A DNA stretch of 64,000 nt from Bog-473 sp963791995 (GCA_963791995.1 CAWBUQ010000019.1:381343-445342); one strand, 5' to 3'; positions 27,311-36,692 are shown, counted from the stretch's first letter. The notes: generated by a model from the sequence alone, not told the origin. Numbers and translations: made by a program.

Positions 27311-28929
27311 GTGACGGCTTCCGACGACACCCCACCGTCCGGCGCCCCCGAGAAGCCCGCCGGAGCGGCGAAGAAGGCTTCGGGCCAGGCCGCCACCCCG
27401 GCTTCGGGCAGGCCGCAACCGGCGGGGCACGACGCCCCGGGCGGACCGGCGCACCCGCCCGCCAAGAAGGCCGCACCGGGCAAGAAGACGCCCGCCAAGA
27501 AGGCTTCACCGGGCAGGAAGACGCCCGCCAAGAAGGCCGCGGCCACCAAGTCGGCGCCGAAGAAGGCGGCGGCCAAGAGGGCGGCAGCCCCGAAGGCCCC
27601 GGCCGCGGCGTCCAGGCCGCGGGGCGGACGTCACGAACGGATCCACGACGTGGTGATCGTGGGTGCGGGCCCCGCCGGCTCGTCGTGCGCCTACTGGCTC
27701 GCCGAGGCCGGGTGGGACGTGGTGGTGGTGGAGAAGAAGGAGTTCCCTCGCGAGAAGACCTGCGGCGACGGCCTCACGCCACGTGCGGTGCGCCAGGTGG
27801 CGGACATGGGCCTCGAGGACGCCCTGGCCGGTGCGCATCGCTTCACCGGCCTGCGGGCCTACGGGTTCGGCCACTCCATGGAGATGCAGTGGCCCGAGCA
27901 CCCCAATTTCCCCGGGTACGGCTACACGATCACGCGCCACGACCTCGACGGCCTGGTGGCCGGGCACGCCGAGGCCGCGGGCGCCACGCTGCTCCAGGGG
28001 ACTGAGGTCACGGCGCCGGTCCTCGACGAGGCCGCCCCGTCGGCAGCGCCCGCTGCCGGCCTTGACCGGCGTCTCGGTGAAAGAGAAGGGCGCAGGGACC
28101 GGCCACATCATCTCGGCGCGCTATGTCGTGGTCGCCGACGGCTCGAACTCGCGCATCGGCCGCATGCTCGGCACCGACGCGCCGGCGCGAGCTGCCCATG
28201 GGGATGGCCCTGCGCGGCTACTACAGCTCGGAGCGCCACGACGATCCCTTCATCGAGTCGCACCTCGACATCCGCGACGCCGAGGGCAACGTGGTCCCGG
28301 GCTACGGCTGGATCTTTCCCATGGGCGACGGACGGGTCAACGTCGGTGTCGGCCTGCTCTCGACCGACCAGCGCTGGAAGGGCATGAACACGTCCCACCT
28401 CATGGACGCCTTCGTCGGCTACGCCCCGGGCTCGTGGGGCCTGCGCCCCGAGACGAGCCTCGGGGCCCCGACCGGCGGCAAGCTGCCGATGGGCCTCTCG
28501 GTCGGGCCGCGGGTGGGTGCCAACGTCCTCATCGCCGGCGACGCCAGCGGTGCCATCAACCCCTTCAACGGCGAGGGCATCGCGTACGGGTACGAGACGG
28601 GCCGCCTGGCGGCGGCCGCCCTCGGCCAGGCGCTCTCGGGCGGAGGCGAGGCCGCCCTGGCCGAGTACGACCGCGAGCTGGCTGCGGCGTACGGCCCGTA
28701 CTTCAAGGTGGCGCGGGCGTTCGTCCACCTGATCTCACATCCCGAGGCCATGCGCTTGTGCGTCAGCCTGGGCATGCGCTCGGAACTCCTGATGAACCAG
28801 CTGTTGCGCATCATGGCCAACCTCATGCGGCCCGACACGGCCGGCCCGGCGGAGCTGGGCTACCGCGCCATGGAGCTCATCTCGCGGGTGCTCCCCGACA
28901 GCGACGGGTTCGAAATCCCGGCTGCCTGA
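27311..28929 (+). CDS. Geranylgeranyl reductase family flavoprotein with Lys/Ala-rich N-terminal tail (two frameshifts)
   Basis: This FAD-dependent reductase of isoprenoid chains in Actinobacteria probably saturates the menaquinone side chain (MenJ type), which fits its place beside complex I. Residues ~105 onward show DVVIVGAGPAGSSCAYWLAE, EKKEFPREKTCGDGLTPRAV, YTITRHDLDGLVAGHA, VVADGSNSRIGRMLG, GWIFPMGDGRVNVGVGLL and GDASGAINPFNGEGIAYGYE. Frames change near 28050 and 28184, each by one base, with conserved sequence on both sides. The first ~100 residues form a tail of AKK, PGKK and TPAKK repeats like histone H1 or mycobacterial HU tails. The GTG start at 27311 has no Shine-Dalgarno; TACGAT lies six bases upstream, so the message may be leaderless. 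Confidence 0.85.
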
Positions 28930-28945
28930 CACCGCGGCAGCCCCG

Positions 28946-28979
28946 GGCACCCAGGGCGCCGCCTTTCCCGGCGGGTGCC
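28946..28979. terminator. Candidate bidirectional hairpin between convergent genes
   Basis: GGCACCC at 28946-28952 pairs perfectly with GGGTGCC at 28973-28979; the 20-base interior is itself GC-rich (GGCGCCGCC). It fills the 54-base gap between the reductase stop and the stop of the convergent kinase-like gene. Confidence 0.35.
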
Positions 28980-28983
28980 GCGC

Positions 28984-29751
28984 TCAGACGAACAGGCGCT
29001 CCGAGCCACCGGCGACACGTCGCAACCACGCCGCTTCCTCACCGCTGAAGCCTTCGGCCACCCGGGCCCCGGCGACGACGCGCACCCAGGCGTCGAGCGA
29101 CTGCTCGGCGATGGCGCGCCGGGCGATGCTCTCGCGCCGGACCGCGCGGAGGAACGAGGTCACCGCGGGGCCCGTGGACATGGACCACAGGACGAGGGTC
29201 CGTGCGAGGTCGGCGGTCGGCGGCCCGCTCGCCACCGTCAGCCAGTCGATGACGACCCAGCCCTCGGGTCCGACCAACACGTTGGCGGGGTGGAAGTCGA
29301 AATGGCAGACCCCGTGCCCGCCGTCGTCGAGCTCGGCGAGCAGGGCCACGAGCTCGCCCCGAAGCCCCGCGTCGTGCACCGCCGCCTCGATCTCGCCATG
29401 CAGGCGCGGCACCAGATCAGGCAGGCCGGGGAGCGACATCGCGTTCAACTCGTCCTGCAGCGCGGCGAAACGGGCGGCGAGACGCCCGCGCTCGGCGTGG
29501 TCGGTGCGAGGGTCTTCGAGCACGCTCGACAACGGCGGCCCGTCGATGCGGTCGAGCACGACCCCGGTGCGCCCGTCGACGGTCACGGCGCCGTGCGACC
29601 GTGCCACCGGCAGGCCGGCCGCGGCCAGGCGCACGAGGACCTCGCCCTCGAAGGTGGCGAGACCGGTCCACTCGGGCCGGTCCAGTTTGAGCACGCGCCC
29701 CTCTCCGTAGGCGAAGACCTCCGCCGTCCGGCCTTGGGCCAGCAGATCCAT
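28984..29751 (-). CDS. Aminoglycoside phosphotransferase/choline kinase-like protein
   Basis: This 255-residue kinase-fold protein has an N-terminal lobe (QGRTAEVFAYGEGRVLKLDRPE with the ATP-binding lysine), a catalytic loop GVCHFDFHPANVLVG (H-x-D-x-x-x-x-N), and the metal-binding VVIDWLTVASGPPTADLA. The family (APH) phosphorylates small alcohols or aminoglycosides; the substrate is not predictable and resistance should not be assumed. The ATG at 29751 starts the conserved lobe and lies four bases after the HIT gene stop, so the two are probably co-transcribed. Confidence 0.8.
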   Translation of the reverse strand: MDLLAQGRTAEVFAYGEGRVLKLDRPEWTGLATFEGEVLVRLAAAGLPVARSHGAVTVDGRTGVVLDRIDGPPLSSVLEDPRTDHAERGRLAARFAALQDELNAMSLPGLPDLVPRLHGEIEAAVHDAGLRGELVALLAELDDGGHGVCHFDFHPANVLVGPEGWVVIDWLTVASGPPTADLARTLVLWSMSTGPAVTSFLRAVRRESIARRAIAEQSLDAWVRVVAGARVAEGFSGEEAAWLRRVAGGSERLFV

Positions 29752-29755
29752 GCGG

Positions 29756-30238
29756 TCAGCCCGCGAGGAGGTCACGCAGCGCGGCGGCCTCGCCGCGCAG
29801 GTGCTCCTCGTCGAGAGCAGGCGTGCGGGACCGCTCGAAGTCGTCCGCGTCGACCGGCCCACCCGCCCGGGCGTCTTGGAGCGGGCGCGGGACGAGGTGC
29901 ACGTGGAGGTGCGGCACGCCGTTGCCGAGGCTCAGCCAGTTCATCTTGGCCGGGCGGTACCGCTCGTCGATCGCCCGCGCCACGCCGGCCACCTCGGACC
30001 AGAAACCCGCCGCCTCCTCCGGCGACAGCTCGGTCGGCTCGGCGACGTGGCGCCCGCTCCAGATGACATAGGCATAGCCGGGGCGCACCGGATAGCGGCC
30101 GAGGTAGGCGTCCGACCAGCGCCCCGCCGCAATGCGCACGCCGAACCCGTCTTCGTCCGCCTTGGCCCCGCACATCGGGCACCCCTCACCGCGCTGCATC
30201 GCCTCGAAGTTCGTCGGCCACTCGCGCCCGGGAGCCAC
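29756..30238 (-). CDS. HIT-family nucleotide hydrolase/transferase
   Basis: This 160-residue histidine-triad protein has the active-site motif PHLHVHLVPR near residue 110, an N-terminal CPMCG zinc-type pair, and the strand YAYVIWSGRHVAEPTELSPEE. HIT proteins hydrolyse nucleoside phosphoramidates or dinucleoside polyphosphates. The GTG at 30238 is used although AGGAGG sits too close to it; ATG 30199 (MQRGEGCPMCG) is the alternative. It is upstream of the APH-like gene in the same direction. Confidence 0.85.
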   Translation of the reverse strand: MAPGREWPTNFEAMQRGEGCPMCGAKADEDGFGVRIAAGRWSDAYLGRYPVRPGYAYVIWSGRHVAEPTELSPEEAAGFWSEVAGVARAIDERYRPAKMNWLSLGNGVPHLHVHLVPRPLQDARAGGPVDADDFERSRTPALDEEHLRGEAAALRDLLAG

Positions 30239-30281
30239 CTCCTCAGTCTGCCAATCTCAGCGCCGGTTGGCTGCCAAGCCC

Positions 30282-30431
30282 GTTGTGGCGCTCCTAGCGG
30301 ACATCGGCGAGCCCACCCAGGGCTGCGTCTCGCTCCCGCTGGGCGACCTCGATGCCGTGCTGCACTGGCTCAACCCGGCGCTCGACCCGGTCATCGTCAT
30401 GGGACCCGACTCGGTGATCCGCTCCTTTTGA
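30282..30431 (+). pseudogene. Remnant of an L,D-transpeptidase-like (YkuD-type) gene, C-terminal end only
   Basis: A short plus-strand frame ends at the TGA at 30429-30431 and reads EPTQGCVSLPLGDLDAVLHW followed by LNPALDPVIVMGP. This resembles the C-terminal catalytic end of YkuD-like secreted transpeptidases of Actinobacteria, in which a cysteine after T-x-G (here TQGC) is the nucleophile. The upstream part of the domain is missing, because the sequence runs directly into the HIT gene start on the other strand. I read it as a decayed fragment. The remaining bases to 30495 hold no other feature. Confidence 0.4.
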
Positions 30432-30495
30432 TCGGGGTTGACCCGGTTTCACCGGAGGTGACCCGGCCCTCCGATCGGGCGGGCCGAGCCCACCC

Positions 30496-31797
30496 TCAGA
30501 TCAGCTCGGCGGCCACCTCCGCCGCCGCCTGGCCGGCCGCCTCGACCACGGCGGTGAGCACGGCCTCGTCGTGGGCCAGGCCCGGGAACATCACCTCGTA
30601 GGGACCGGGAGCGAGGGCCACGCCGCGGCGCAGCATGGCGTGGAAGAAGGCCCCGTAGACCTCGTTGGCCACCAGGTCGCGCACGCTCACGTAGTCGGTC
30701 GGCAGCGCGAGGGGTGCATCCGCCGCGGGCGCCACGTAGAGCCCGGCCAGGGTCCCGACCACCGGGACGGCCGCCCACAGCCCGCTGCTGGCGATGGCGG
30801 ACTCGAGCTCCTTGGCGAAGACGGCCACGCGCCCGGCCAGGGCGCCGTAGTCCGCCGCGTCGACCTCGCGCAAGACGGCCAGACCGGCCGCGGTGGCCAC
30901 TGGATTCCCCGACAGCGTGCCGGCCTGGTACACCGGACCCGCCGGCGCCAGCTCGGCCAGCAGCGCGGCGGGGCCGCCGAAGGCCCCGACGGGGAGGCCG
31001 CCGCCGATCACCTTCCCGAAGCACCACAGGTCCGGCGTGACGCCCGACCACGCCGTGGCACCGCCCGGCCCGATGCGAAAGCCGGTGATCACCTCGTCGA
31101 AGATCAACAGCGCACCGCTGGCGTCGCACGCCGCGCGCAGTGACTCCAAGAAGCCGGGCACCGGCGACACCAAATTCATGTTGGCCGCGACCGCTTCGAC
31201 GATGACGCAGGCCACGCGCTCGTCGAGCGCCGGCACCACGTTGTAGGGGACCACCTCGGTCTCGGCCACCGCGCCCGCCGGCACGCCCGCCGAGCCGGGA
31301 AGACCGAGCATGGCCACACCGCTTCCCCCGCCGGCCAGCAGCCCGTCGGAGTGTCCGTGGTAACAGCCGTCGAACTTCACCACGCGGTCGCGGCCGGTCA
31401 GGCCACGCGCCAGGCGCACCGCGCTCATGGCCGCCTCGGTGCCCGACGAGACCAGACGGACCTGCTCGCACCCCGGGACGCGCGTGCAGATCGCCTCGGC
31501 GAGGAGCACCTCTCCCGGCGTCGGCGCGCCGAACGTCGTGCCCGCCGCGGCCGCCTTGGCCACCGCCTCCGTCACGGCCGGATGGGCGTGGCCGAGCAAC
31601 ACGGCGCCGTAGGACTGCACCAGGTCGATGTAGCGGGTGCCCTCCACGTCAACGACGTAGGCGCCCTCCCCCGAGGCGACGGTGTAGGGCGTCCCCCCGA
31701 CCGAAGCGAACGACCGGACCGGCGAGTCGACGCCCCCGGGGATGACGCGCCGGGCGCGGGCGAACCACGCCGCATTCGACGCCGGAGGCGCCCTCAG
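30496..31797 (-). CDS. hemL: Glutamate-1-semialdehyde 2,1-aminomutase HemL, apparent CTG start
   Basis: This PLP enzyme converts glutamate-1-semialdehyde to 5-aminolevulinate. Clear motifs are RRVIPGGVDSPVRSFASVGG, RLVSSGTEAAMSAVRLARG, KFDGCYHGHSDGLLA, LLIFDEVITGFR and the lysine region LWCFGKVIGGGLPVGAFGG. The first in-frame ATG/GTG is GTG 31647, which would remove about 50 conserved N-terminal residues. The frame stays open upstream to CTG 31797, which overlaps the hemB stop as CTGA, the same four-base arrangement as the GTGA/ATGA junctions elsewhere. From there the protein is 433 residues, the usual family length. The start codon is either a genuine CTG or a miscalled GTG. Confidence 0.9.
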   Translation of the reverse strand: MRAPPASNAAWFARARRVIPGGVDSPVRSFASVGGTPYTVASGEGAYVVDVEGTRYIDLVQSYGAVLLGHAHPAVTEAVAKAAAAGTTFGAPTPGEVLLAEAICTRVPGCEQVRLVSSGTEAAMSAVRLARGLTGRDRVVKFDGCYHGHSDGLLAGGGSGVAMLGLPGSAGVPAGAVAETEVVPYNVVPALDERVACVIVEAVAANMNLVSPVPGFLESLRAACDASGALLIFDEVITGFRIGPGGATAWSGVTPDLWCFGKVIGGGLPVGAFGGPAALLAELAPAGPVYQAGTLSGNPVATAAGLAVLREVDAADYGALAGRVAVFAKELESAIASSGLWAAVPVVGTLAGLYVAPAADAPLALPTDYVSVRDLVANEVYGAFFHAMLRRGVALAPGPYEVMFPGLAHDEAVLTAVVEAAGQAAAEVAAELI

Positions 31798-32807
31798 CCA
31801 CCGAGTGCCTCGGCCACCTCTGCCGCGAAGTAGGTGAGGATGAAGTCGGCTCCGGCGCGCTTGAGCACCGTCAGCTGTTCGAGCGCCACGGCGGCGCCGT
31901 CGATCCAGCCTGCCGCGGCCGCCGCCTTGACCATCGCGTACTCACCGCTCACGTGGTACGCCGCCAACGGGACCTGTACGAGCGGTCGCACGGTCGCCAG
32001 CACGTCGAGCGAGGTCATGGCCGGCTTGACCATGACCATGTCGGCACCCTCGGCCAGGTCCTGCTCCACTTCGGCCAGCGCTTCGCGTGCATTGCGCGCG
32101 TCCTGCTGGTAGGCCCGGCGGTCGCCACCGCCCGCGATGGAGACGTCGACCGCGTCGCGGAAGGGACCGTAGAGCGCCGACGCGTACTTGGCCGCGTAGG
32201 CCAGGACCGCCACGTGGTCGTGACCGTCCTCGTCGAGCGTCTCGCGGATGGCGGCCACCTGTCCGTCCATCATCCCGCTCGGCGCCACGACATCGGCGCC
32301 CGCGGCGGCCTGGGCGCGGGCTACGCGTCGGTACAGCTCGAGGGTGCGGTCGTTGAGCACCTCACCCGAGGGTCCGAGCACGCCGCAATGCCCGTGGTCG
32401 GTGTACTCGTCGAGGCAGAGGTCCGCCATCAACACGATCTCGTCGCCCAACGCGTCGCGCACGGCGCGCAGCGCGACCTGCACGACGCCGTCGGAGTCCC
32501 AGGCGCCGCTCCCCTCGGCATCCTTGGTGGCCGGGACGCCGAAGAGGATCGCCCCGGGCACGCCCAAGGAGACGAGCCGCTTGGCCTCGTCCACGAGCGA
32601 GTCGACCGTGTGCTGCACCTGGCCGGGCATGGACGCGATGGGGACAGGGGCGTCGATGCCGGCGCGGACGAACAGGGGCGCCACGAGGTCGTCGACGCCG
32701 AGGCGGGCCTCGGCGACCAGCCGGCGCAAGGCCGGTGTGCGACGCAGCCGGCGCAGGCGTCGCTCGGGAAACGTGGCGTGGGGGATGCCCCACGTGACCT
32801 CGGCCAT
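31794..32807 (-). CDS. hemB: Delta-aminolevulinic acid dehydratase (porphobilinogen synthase) HemB
   Basis: This enzyme condenses two 5-aminolevulinate molecules to porphobilinogen. Motifs: LVAPLFVRAG, ILFGVPATKDAEGSGAWD, metal site ADLCLDEYTDHGHCGVL, catalytic lysines in LAYAAKYASALYGPFR and VMVKPAMTSLDV, and YHVSGEYAMVKAAAAAGW. In the metal site the middle cysteine of the zinc-type C-x-C...C triplet is replaced by Asp. The ATG at 32807 is preferred to the GTG just before it. Intact, 337 residues, followed by hemL with a four-base overlap. Confidence 0.95.
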   Translation of the reverse strand: MAEVTWGIPHATFPERRLRRLRRTPALRRLVAEARLGVDDLVAPLFVRAGIDAPVPIASMPGQVQHTVDSLVDEAKRLVSLGVPGAILFGVPATKDAEGSGAWDSDGVVQVALRAVRDALGDEIVLMADLCLDEYTDHGHCGVLGPSGEVLNDRTLELYRRVARAQAAAGADVVAPSGMMDGQVAAIRETLDEDGHDHVAVLAYAAKYASALYGPFRDAVDVSIAGGGDRRAYQQDARNAREALAEVEQDLAEGADMVMVKPAMTSLDVLATVRPLVQVPLAAYHVSGEYAMVKAAAAAGWIDGAAVALEQLTVLKRAGADFILTYFAAEVAEALGG

Positions 32808-32816
32808 CACGCCAGC

Positions 32817-34339
32817 CTACGAGGCCTCGCCGCCGGCGTGTCCGAAGTGGTCGACCAGCTCGGCCACGATGCCATCGGCGGAGGCGCCCCACGCTTCGTG
32901 GACTCCGGCCAAGCCGGCGGCGCGGGCGGCCGCCGCGGTGGTGGGGCCGATGCACACGACGTGCGGCGGCGAGTGCAGCCTGGCCCCGGCGGGCGTCCGC
33001 AACGCTACGAAGGCGTCGACCGCCGAGGTGGACGTCAGGGTCAGCGCGTCGGCGTTGCTTACCCGCTCGAGCAGCTCGGGTTCGGGTGCTGCGCGCGCCA
33101 CGGTGCGGTAGGCCTCGACTCGTCTCACCGCCCAACCCTTCTCGCCCAGTCCGGCGTCGATGGTGTCGGGTGCGATGTCCGCACACGGGAACAGGACGCG
33201 CCGTCCGGCGACGTCCGGATCGGGGAACGACTCGACCAGCCCCCGCGCACTGTGCTCGGCCGGCACGAGGTCGGGCTCGACGCCGGTGAGGCGCAGCGCG
33301 TCGGCGGTGACCGGACCGACCGCGGCCACCAGGGCGTGCCCGAGCGCACGGGCGTCGCGCAGCTCTGCCATGAAGCGGTCGACGGCGTTCACCGATGTGA
33401 GGACGACCCACTCGTATTGCCCCACGACGGCCGCGGCGGCACGCAATGCCACGCCGCCGTCGGCCGCATCGACCTGCCGGGTCAACGCCAGCTCGATCGT
33501 GCGCGCACCCGCCCGCTCGAGCGCAGCGACGAGGCCCTCGGCCCGCCGGCCCGAACGGGTGACGACCACGGTGCGGCCGGCCAGCGGGCTCCCCGGTGCA
33601 CTGCCGTCTGCGGGCAGCCCCAACGCGGCGACCGGTCCCACCACGATCACGGCGGGCGCTCCGAGATCGACCGCGCCGAGGCCGGTCAGGTTCGTGCGGA
33701 CGACGCGTTGGCCCGGCGTGGTGCCCCGCGAGATCACCGCCACCGCCGTCTCTGGCGCGCGCCCCGCACGGATGAGCGCGTCGGCGATGGCGGCGCGCGT
33801 CGTCATGCCCATGAGGATCACCAAGGTGCCGCCGGCACGGGCCAGCGCCTCCCAGTCCGGTCCGTCAGCGCCGCCCGACGCCCCGGGCTCCCCCACCCGG
33901 CCCGTCACCACGGTCACCGACGACGCCAGCCCGCGCTGGGTCACCGGGATGCCGGCGGCCGCAGGGACGCCGAAGGCGGAGGTCACTCCGGGCACCACCT
34001 CCCAGGCGATGCCCGCTGCGGTCAAGGCCTCGGCTTCCTCCCCGCCCCGCCCGAAGAGGAACGGGTCACCGCCCTTGAGCCGGACCACGACGGCGGCTCG
34101 GCGCCCGTGCTCGACCAGCAGCCAGCGCGATCTCTTCCTGTCGGTCCGATCCCGCCTTCGTTGCCGTCGGGGTCCTTGCCGACATCGATCAACTCGGCCG
34201 CGGCGGGAACCAGGTCGAGCACGGCGGGGCTGACGAGGCGGTCGTGCAGCACCACGTCGGCCCGCGCCACCAGGGCGGCGCCCCGGCGTGTGAGCAGGCC
34301 CGGGTCTCCCGGTCCGGCACCGACCAGATAGACCGTCAC
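32817..34339 (-). CDS. cobA-hemD: Uroporphyrinogen-III C-methyltransferase / uroporphyrinogen-III synthase fusion (frameshifted near 34140)
   Basis: This bifunctional protein has an N-terminal SUMT methyltransferase (precorrin-2/sirohaem branch) and a C-terminal HemD synthase that closes the tetrapyrrole ring. The start TVYLVGAGPGDPGLLTRRGA and ADVVLHDRLVSP is in one frame. Near 34130-34145 the frame shifts (a RQEEIA-like stretch in a third frame suggests two indels), and the rest continues: VVRLKGGDPFLFGRGGEEAE, VPGVTSAFGVPAAAGIPVT, LVILMGM, then HemD from PLAGRTVVVTRSGRRAEGLV to TSTSAVDAFVALR and VCIGPTTAAAARAAGL. The GTG start at 34339 overlaps the hemC stop as GTGA. This fusion is common in Actinobacteria. 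Confidence 0.9.
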
Positions 34340-35300
34340 GAGAGCGCGCCGAAGTCGAGGCCGTCGATGGCGCCCGCCCCACCCTCTTGGAGCGCCCGCG
34401 CCACCGCGGCGCCGAGGCGCTCGGGATCGTCGCCCTCGCGAGCGAGGCGGATCACGGTGCGTCCGTCGCCGCTGGCCACGAGTCCGCTCACCCGCAGGCC
34501 GGCGTCCCCGAGACGCGCTCGGCTTTCTCGGCGCTCTCGGCGCTCTCGGCGCTCTCGGCGGGCACCGCGTAGGCAGCCACCGGCACGGTGCAACTCCCCC
34601 CCAACGCAGCCAGCACGGCGCGCTCGGCGCGCACGGCCCGGTGGCTCGGCGCGTGGTCGATGGCGCCCAGCAGGGCGCGCGTCTCGTCGTCGTCGGCGCG
34701 GCACTGCAGAGCGATCGCCCCCTGGCCGGCCTGGGGCAAGAGGTCCATGGGGTCGACCACGTCGCTGAGGCGATCCTCCCAGCCGAGCCGGGCCAGAGCC
34801 GCCACGGCCACCACGACCGCGGTGACGCGCCCGTCCTCGGCGACCGCGACGCGCCGTGCCATGTTGCCGCGCAGGTCGGTGAAGACGAGGTCCGGCCGCA
34901 GGTAGGCCAGTTGGGCGCGGCGACGCGCCGACCCCGTCGCCACCAGCGCGCCCGAGGGGAGCGCGCGCAACGTGCATCCCACGAGCCCGTCGCGGGGATC
35001 GGCACGCTCGGGCACCGCCGCCAGCACCAGGTGCTCGGGCATGGTCGAGGTCATGTCCTTGGCCGAATGCACCGCCACATGGGCGCGGCCGTCGGCCACG
35101 GCCGCTTCGACCTCGGCCACGAACACACCTTGGCCGCCGATGGCATCGAGCGAGACGGCAGACTCGCGATCGCCGCGGGTGCGCACGACGACGGGCTCGA
35201 CCTCGAGGTCGGTGTGGACGCGTCGCAACAGCTCGGCGACGATGTCGGTCTGGCGCAAGGCGAGCGGCGAACCTCGGGTGGCCAGGCGGACGGTTCCCAC
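34336..35300 (-). CDS. hemC: Porphobilinogen deaminase HemC (frameshifted near 34520)
   Basis: This enzyme polymerises four porphobilinogens to hydroxymethylbilane. Motifs: RLATRGSPLALRQTDIV, VHSAKDMTSTMPEHLVLAAV, RRRAQLAYLRPDL, RGNMARRV, LPQAGQGAIALQCRADD, and the dipyrromethane-cofactor cysteine in LGGSCTVPVAAYA. After it comes an Ala-Glu-Ser triplet repeat (AESAESAESAEKAE); the frame changes by one base near 34515-34525, and the conserved tail LRVSGLVASGDGRTVIRLA follows to the TGA at 34336. The GTG at 35300 is the start. The break lies at a short tandem repeat, which suggests an indel artefact. Confidence 0.92.
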
Positions 35301-35324
35301 GGCCTGACTATCCCATGGCCGCGA

Positions 35325-36599
35325 CTACAGGTCGAAGAGGATGCGCAGGGCCTCGACGAGCCGCTCGCCACGCGGCGTGCCTGCGGTCTCCTTCAAGAGC
35401 ATGGTGGGCTCGTGGAGCATCTTGGCCAGCGCGGCGCGCGTGGTCTGGTCCACCTGGTCCCACTCCTCCTCGCTCAGGTCGGCCAGCTGGGCGCGGTGGC
35501 GCTCGAGCTCGGCCACCCGCAGCGATTCGAGCCGGGCGCGCAGCGCGGCGATGACCGGAGCCGCCCCTCGTTGGCGACTGGCGGTGCGGAACCGCTCCAC
35601 CTCGGCGTCGATGATGGCCCGGGCGGCCACCGATTCCTCGGCGCGGTCACCGAGCGCCCGCGCCACTAGGGCGCCGAGCGTGTCCATGTCGAGCAGCGTG
35701 ACCCCCGCGTGGGCGGCCACCTCAGGATCGACGTTGCGCGGGACCCCGAGGTCGATGACGAGCAGCGGTTCGGACACCGAGGAGAAGGCCGCTTCCCTGA
35801 GCACGTGTCCCTCTGCCGCCACGGCCGTCAACACGACGTCAGCATCGGCCAGCTCGGCGGCGACGTCGTCGAGCGCGGCGGCGCGCATCTCGAACGGCGT
35901 TGCGGTGCTCTGCTCGACGAGCTCACGTGCCCGCCGCACAGAGCGGTTCACTACGACGACGCGGCGCGGCGCGTCCGCCGGCGTCAGGTCGGCGAGCGCA
36001 CGGCAGACACCGAGGCCCATTTCGCCGGCGCCGACCACGACGACCCGCGCGCCGCGCAGCCCGGCGGGGTCCTCGCCCCGCGCCACGGTCACCGCGGCGT
36101 ACGAGAACGACGTCGTGCCCTTGGAGATCGCCGTCTCGGTCCGGACGCGCTTGCCCGTCTGCAGCGCGTGCCGGAAGAGAGCGGAGAGCACCGGACCCGA
36201 AGTGCCCTCTTCCTGGGCGCGCTCGAAGGCGTGGCGGACCTGGCCGACCACCTCGGTCTCGCCCGTCACCACCGACTCGAGTCCCGAGGTCACGGCGAAG
36301 AGATGCGAGGTCACGTCGTCGTCGAAGCGGATGACGGCGTGTTCGGACAGCTCCTCGACCGAGCGGCCCGCATGCTCGGAGAGAACGTCGTAGATCTCGG
36401 CCACGGCGTCGTGGAAGCGGTCGACGACGGCGTAGACCTCGGTGCGCAGGCAGGTCGAGAGGACCACGGCTTCTTGGAGGTTGCGGCGGTGGTTGAGCGC
36501 GGCGAGCACCTTGTGCAGGTCGTCGTCGCCGATCGCCGCTGCCTCGAGCAGGGGCAAGGGGGCCTGCGTGTGCTGGAGCCCTACGACGACGACGGACAC
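35325..36599 (-). CDS. hemA: Glutamyl-tRNA reductase HemA
   Basis: This 424-residue enzyme makes glutamate-1-semialdehyde from glutamyl-tRNA with NADPH, the committed step of haem synthesis. It has the catalytic cysteine in VVLSTCLRTEVYAVV, GEMGLGVCRALAD and VVVVGAG (Rossmann domain), VVNRSVRRARELVE, VIDLGVPRNVDP and a C-terminal dimerisation helix. A perfect AGGAGG lies seven bases upstream of the GTG at 36599. It sits directly downstream of rex, as in the Streptomyces rex-hemACD arrangement. Intact. Confidence 0.96.
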   Translation of the reverse strand: MSVVVVGLQHTQAPLPLLEAAAIGDDDLHKVLAALNHRRNLQEAVVLSTCLRTEVYAVVDRFHDAVAEIYDVLSEHAGRSVEELSEHAVIRFDDDVTSHLFAVTSGLESVVTGETEVVGQVRHAFERAQEEGTSGPVLSALFRHALQTGKRVRTETAISKGTTSFSYAAVTVARGEDPAGLRGARVVVVGAGEMGLGVCRALADLTPADAPRRVVVVNRSVRRARELVEQSTATPFEMRAAALDDVAAELADADVVLTAVAAEGHVLREAAFSSVSEPLLVIDLGVPRNVDPEVAAHAGVTLLDMDTLGALVARALGDRAEESVAARAIIDAEVERFRTASRQRGAAPVIAALRARLESLRVAELERHRAQLADLSEEEWDQVDQTTRAALAKMLHEPTMLLKETAGTPRGERLVEALRILFDL

Positions 36600-36619
36600 G
36601 ATTCCCTCCTGGGTCGGAA

Positions 36620-36629
36620 CACAATTGTG
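36620..36629. promoter_or_regulatory. Perfect 10-bp AT-rich palindrome upstream of hemA
   Basis: CACAATTGTG lies 21-30 bases before the hemA start in the 93-base rex-hemA gap. It contains the Rex half-site TTGTG and its complement CACAA, but in inverted order relative to a Rex box, so it is not a standard Rex operator. An AT-rich perfect palindrome is unusual in this ~70% GC sequence and may be an operator for another regulator or part of an internal promoter. Confidence 0.3.
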
Positions 36630-36692
36630 CCGGTCAGGGCGCCGAACGTGCCAGTCACCCTCGTCGGCGGCCCTTTTCGTGCCCCGAAACGC

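Noticed and set aside
28984..29751. Antibiotic-resistance aminoglycoside phosphotransferase
   Set aside because: Only the general APH kinase fold is visible; location beside a HIT gene in a housekeeping region gives no reason to infer resistance.
36620..36629. Canonical Rex operator before hemA
   Set aside because: The half-sites are in the wrong order (CACAA then TTGTG) and without the spacer of a Rex box, so it is listed only as a palindrome.
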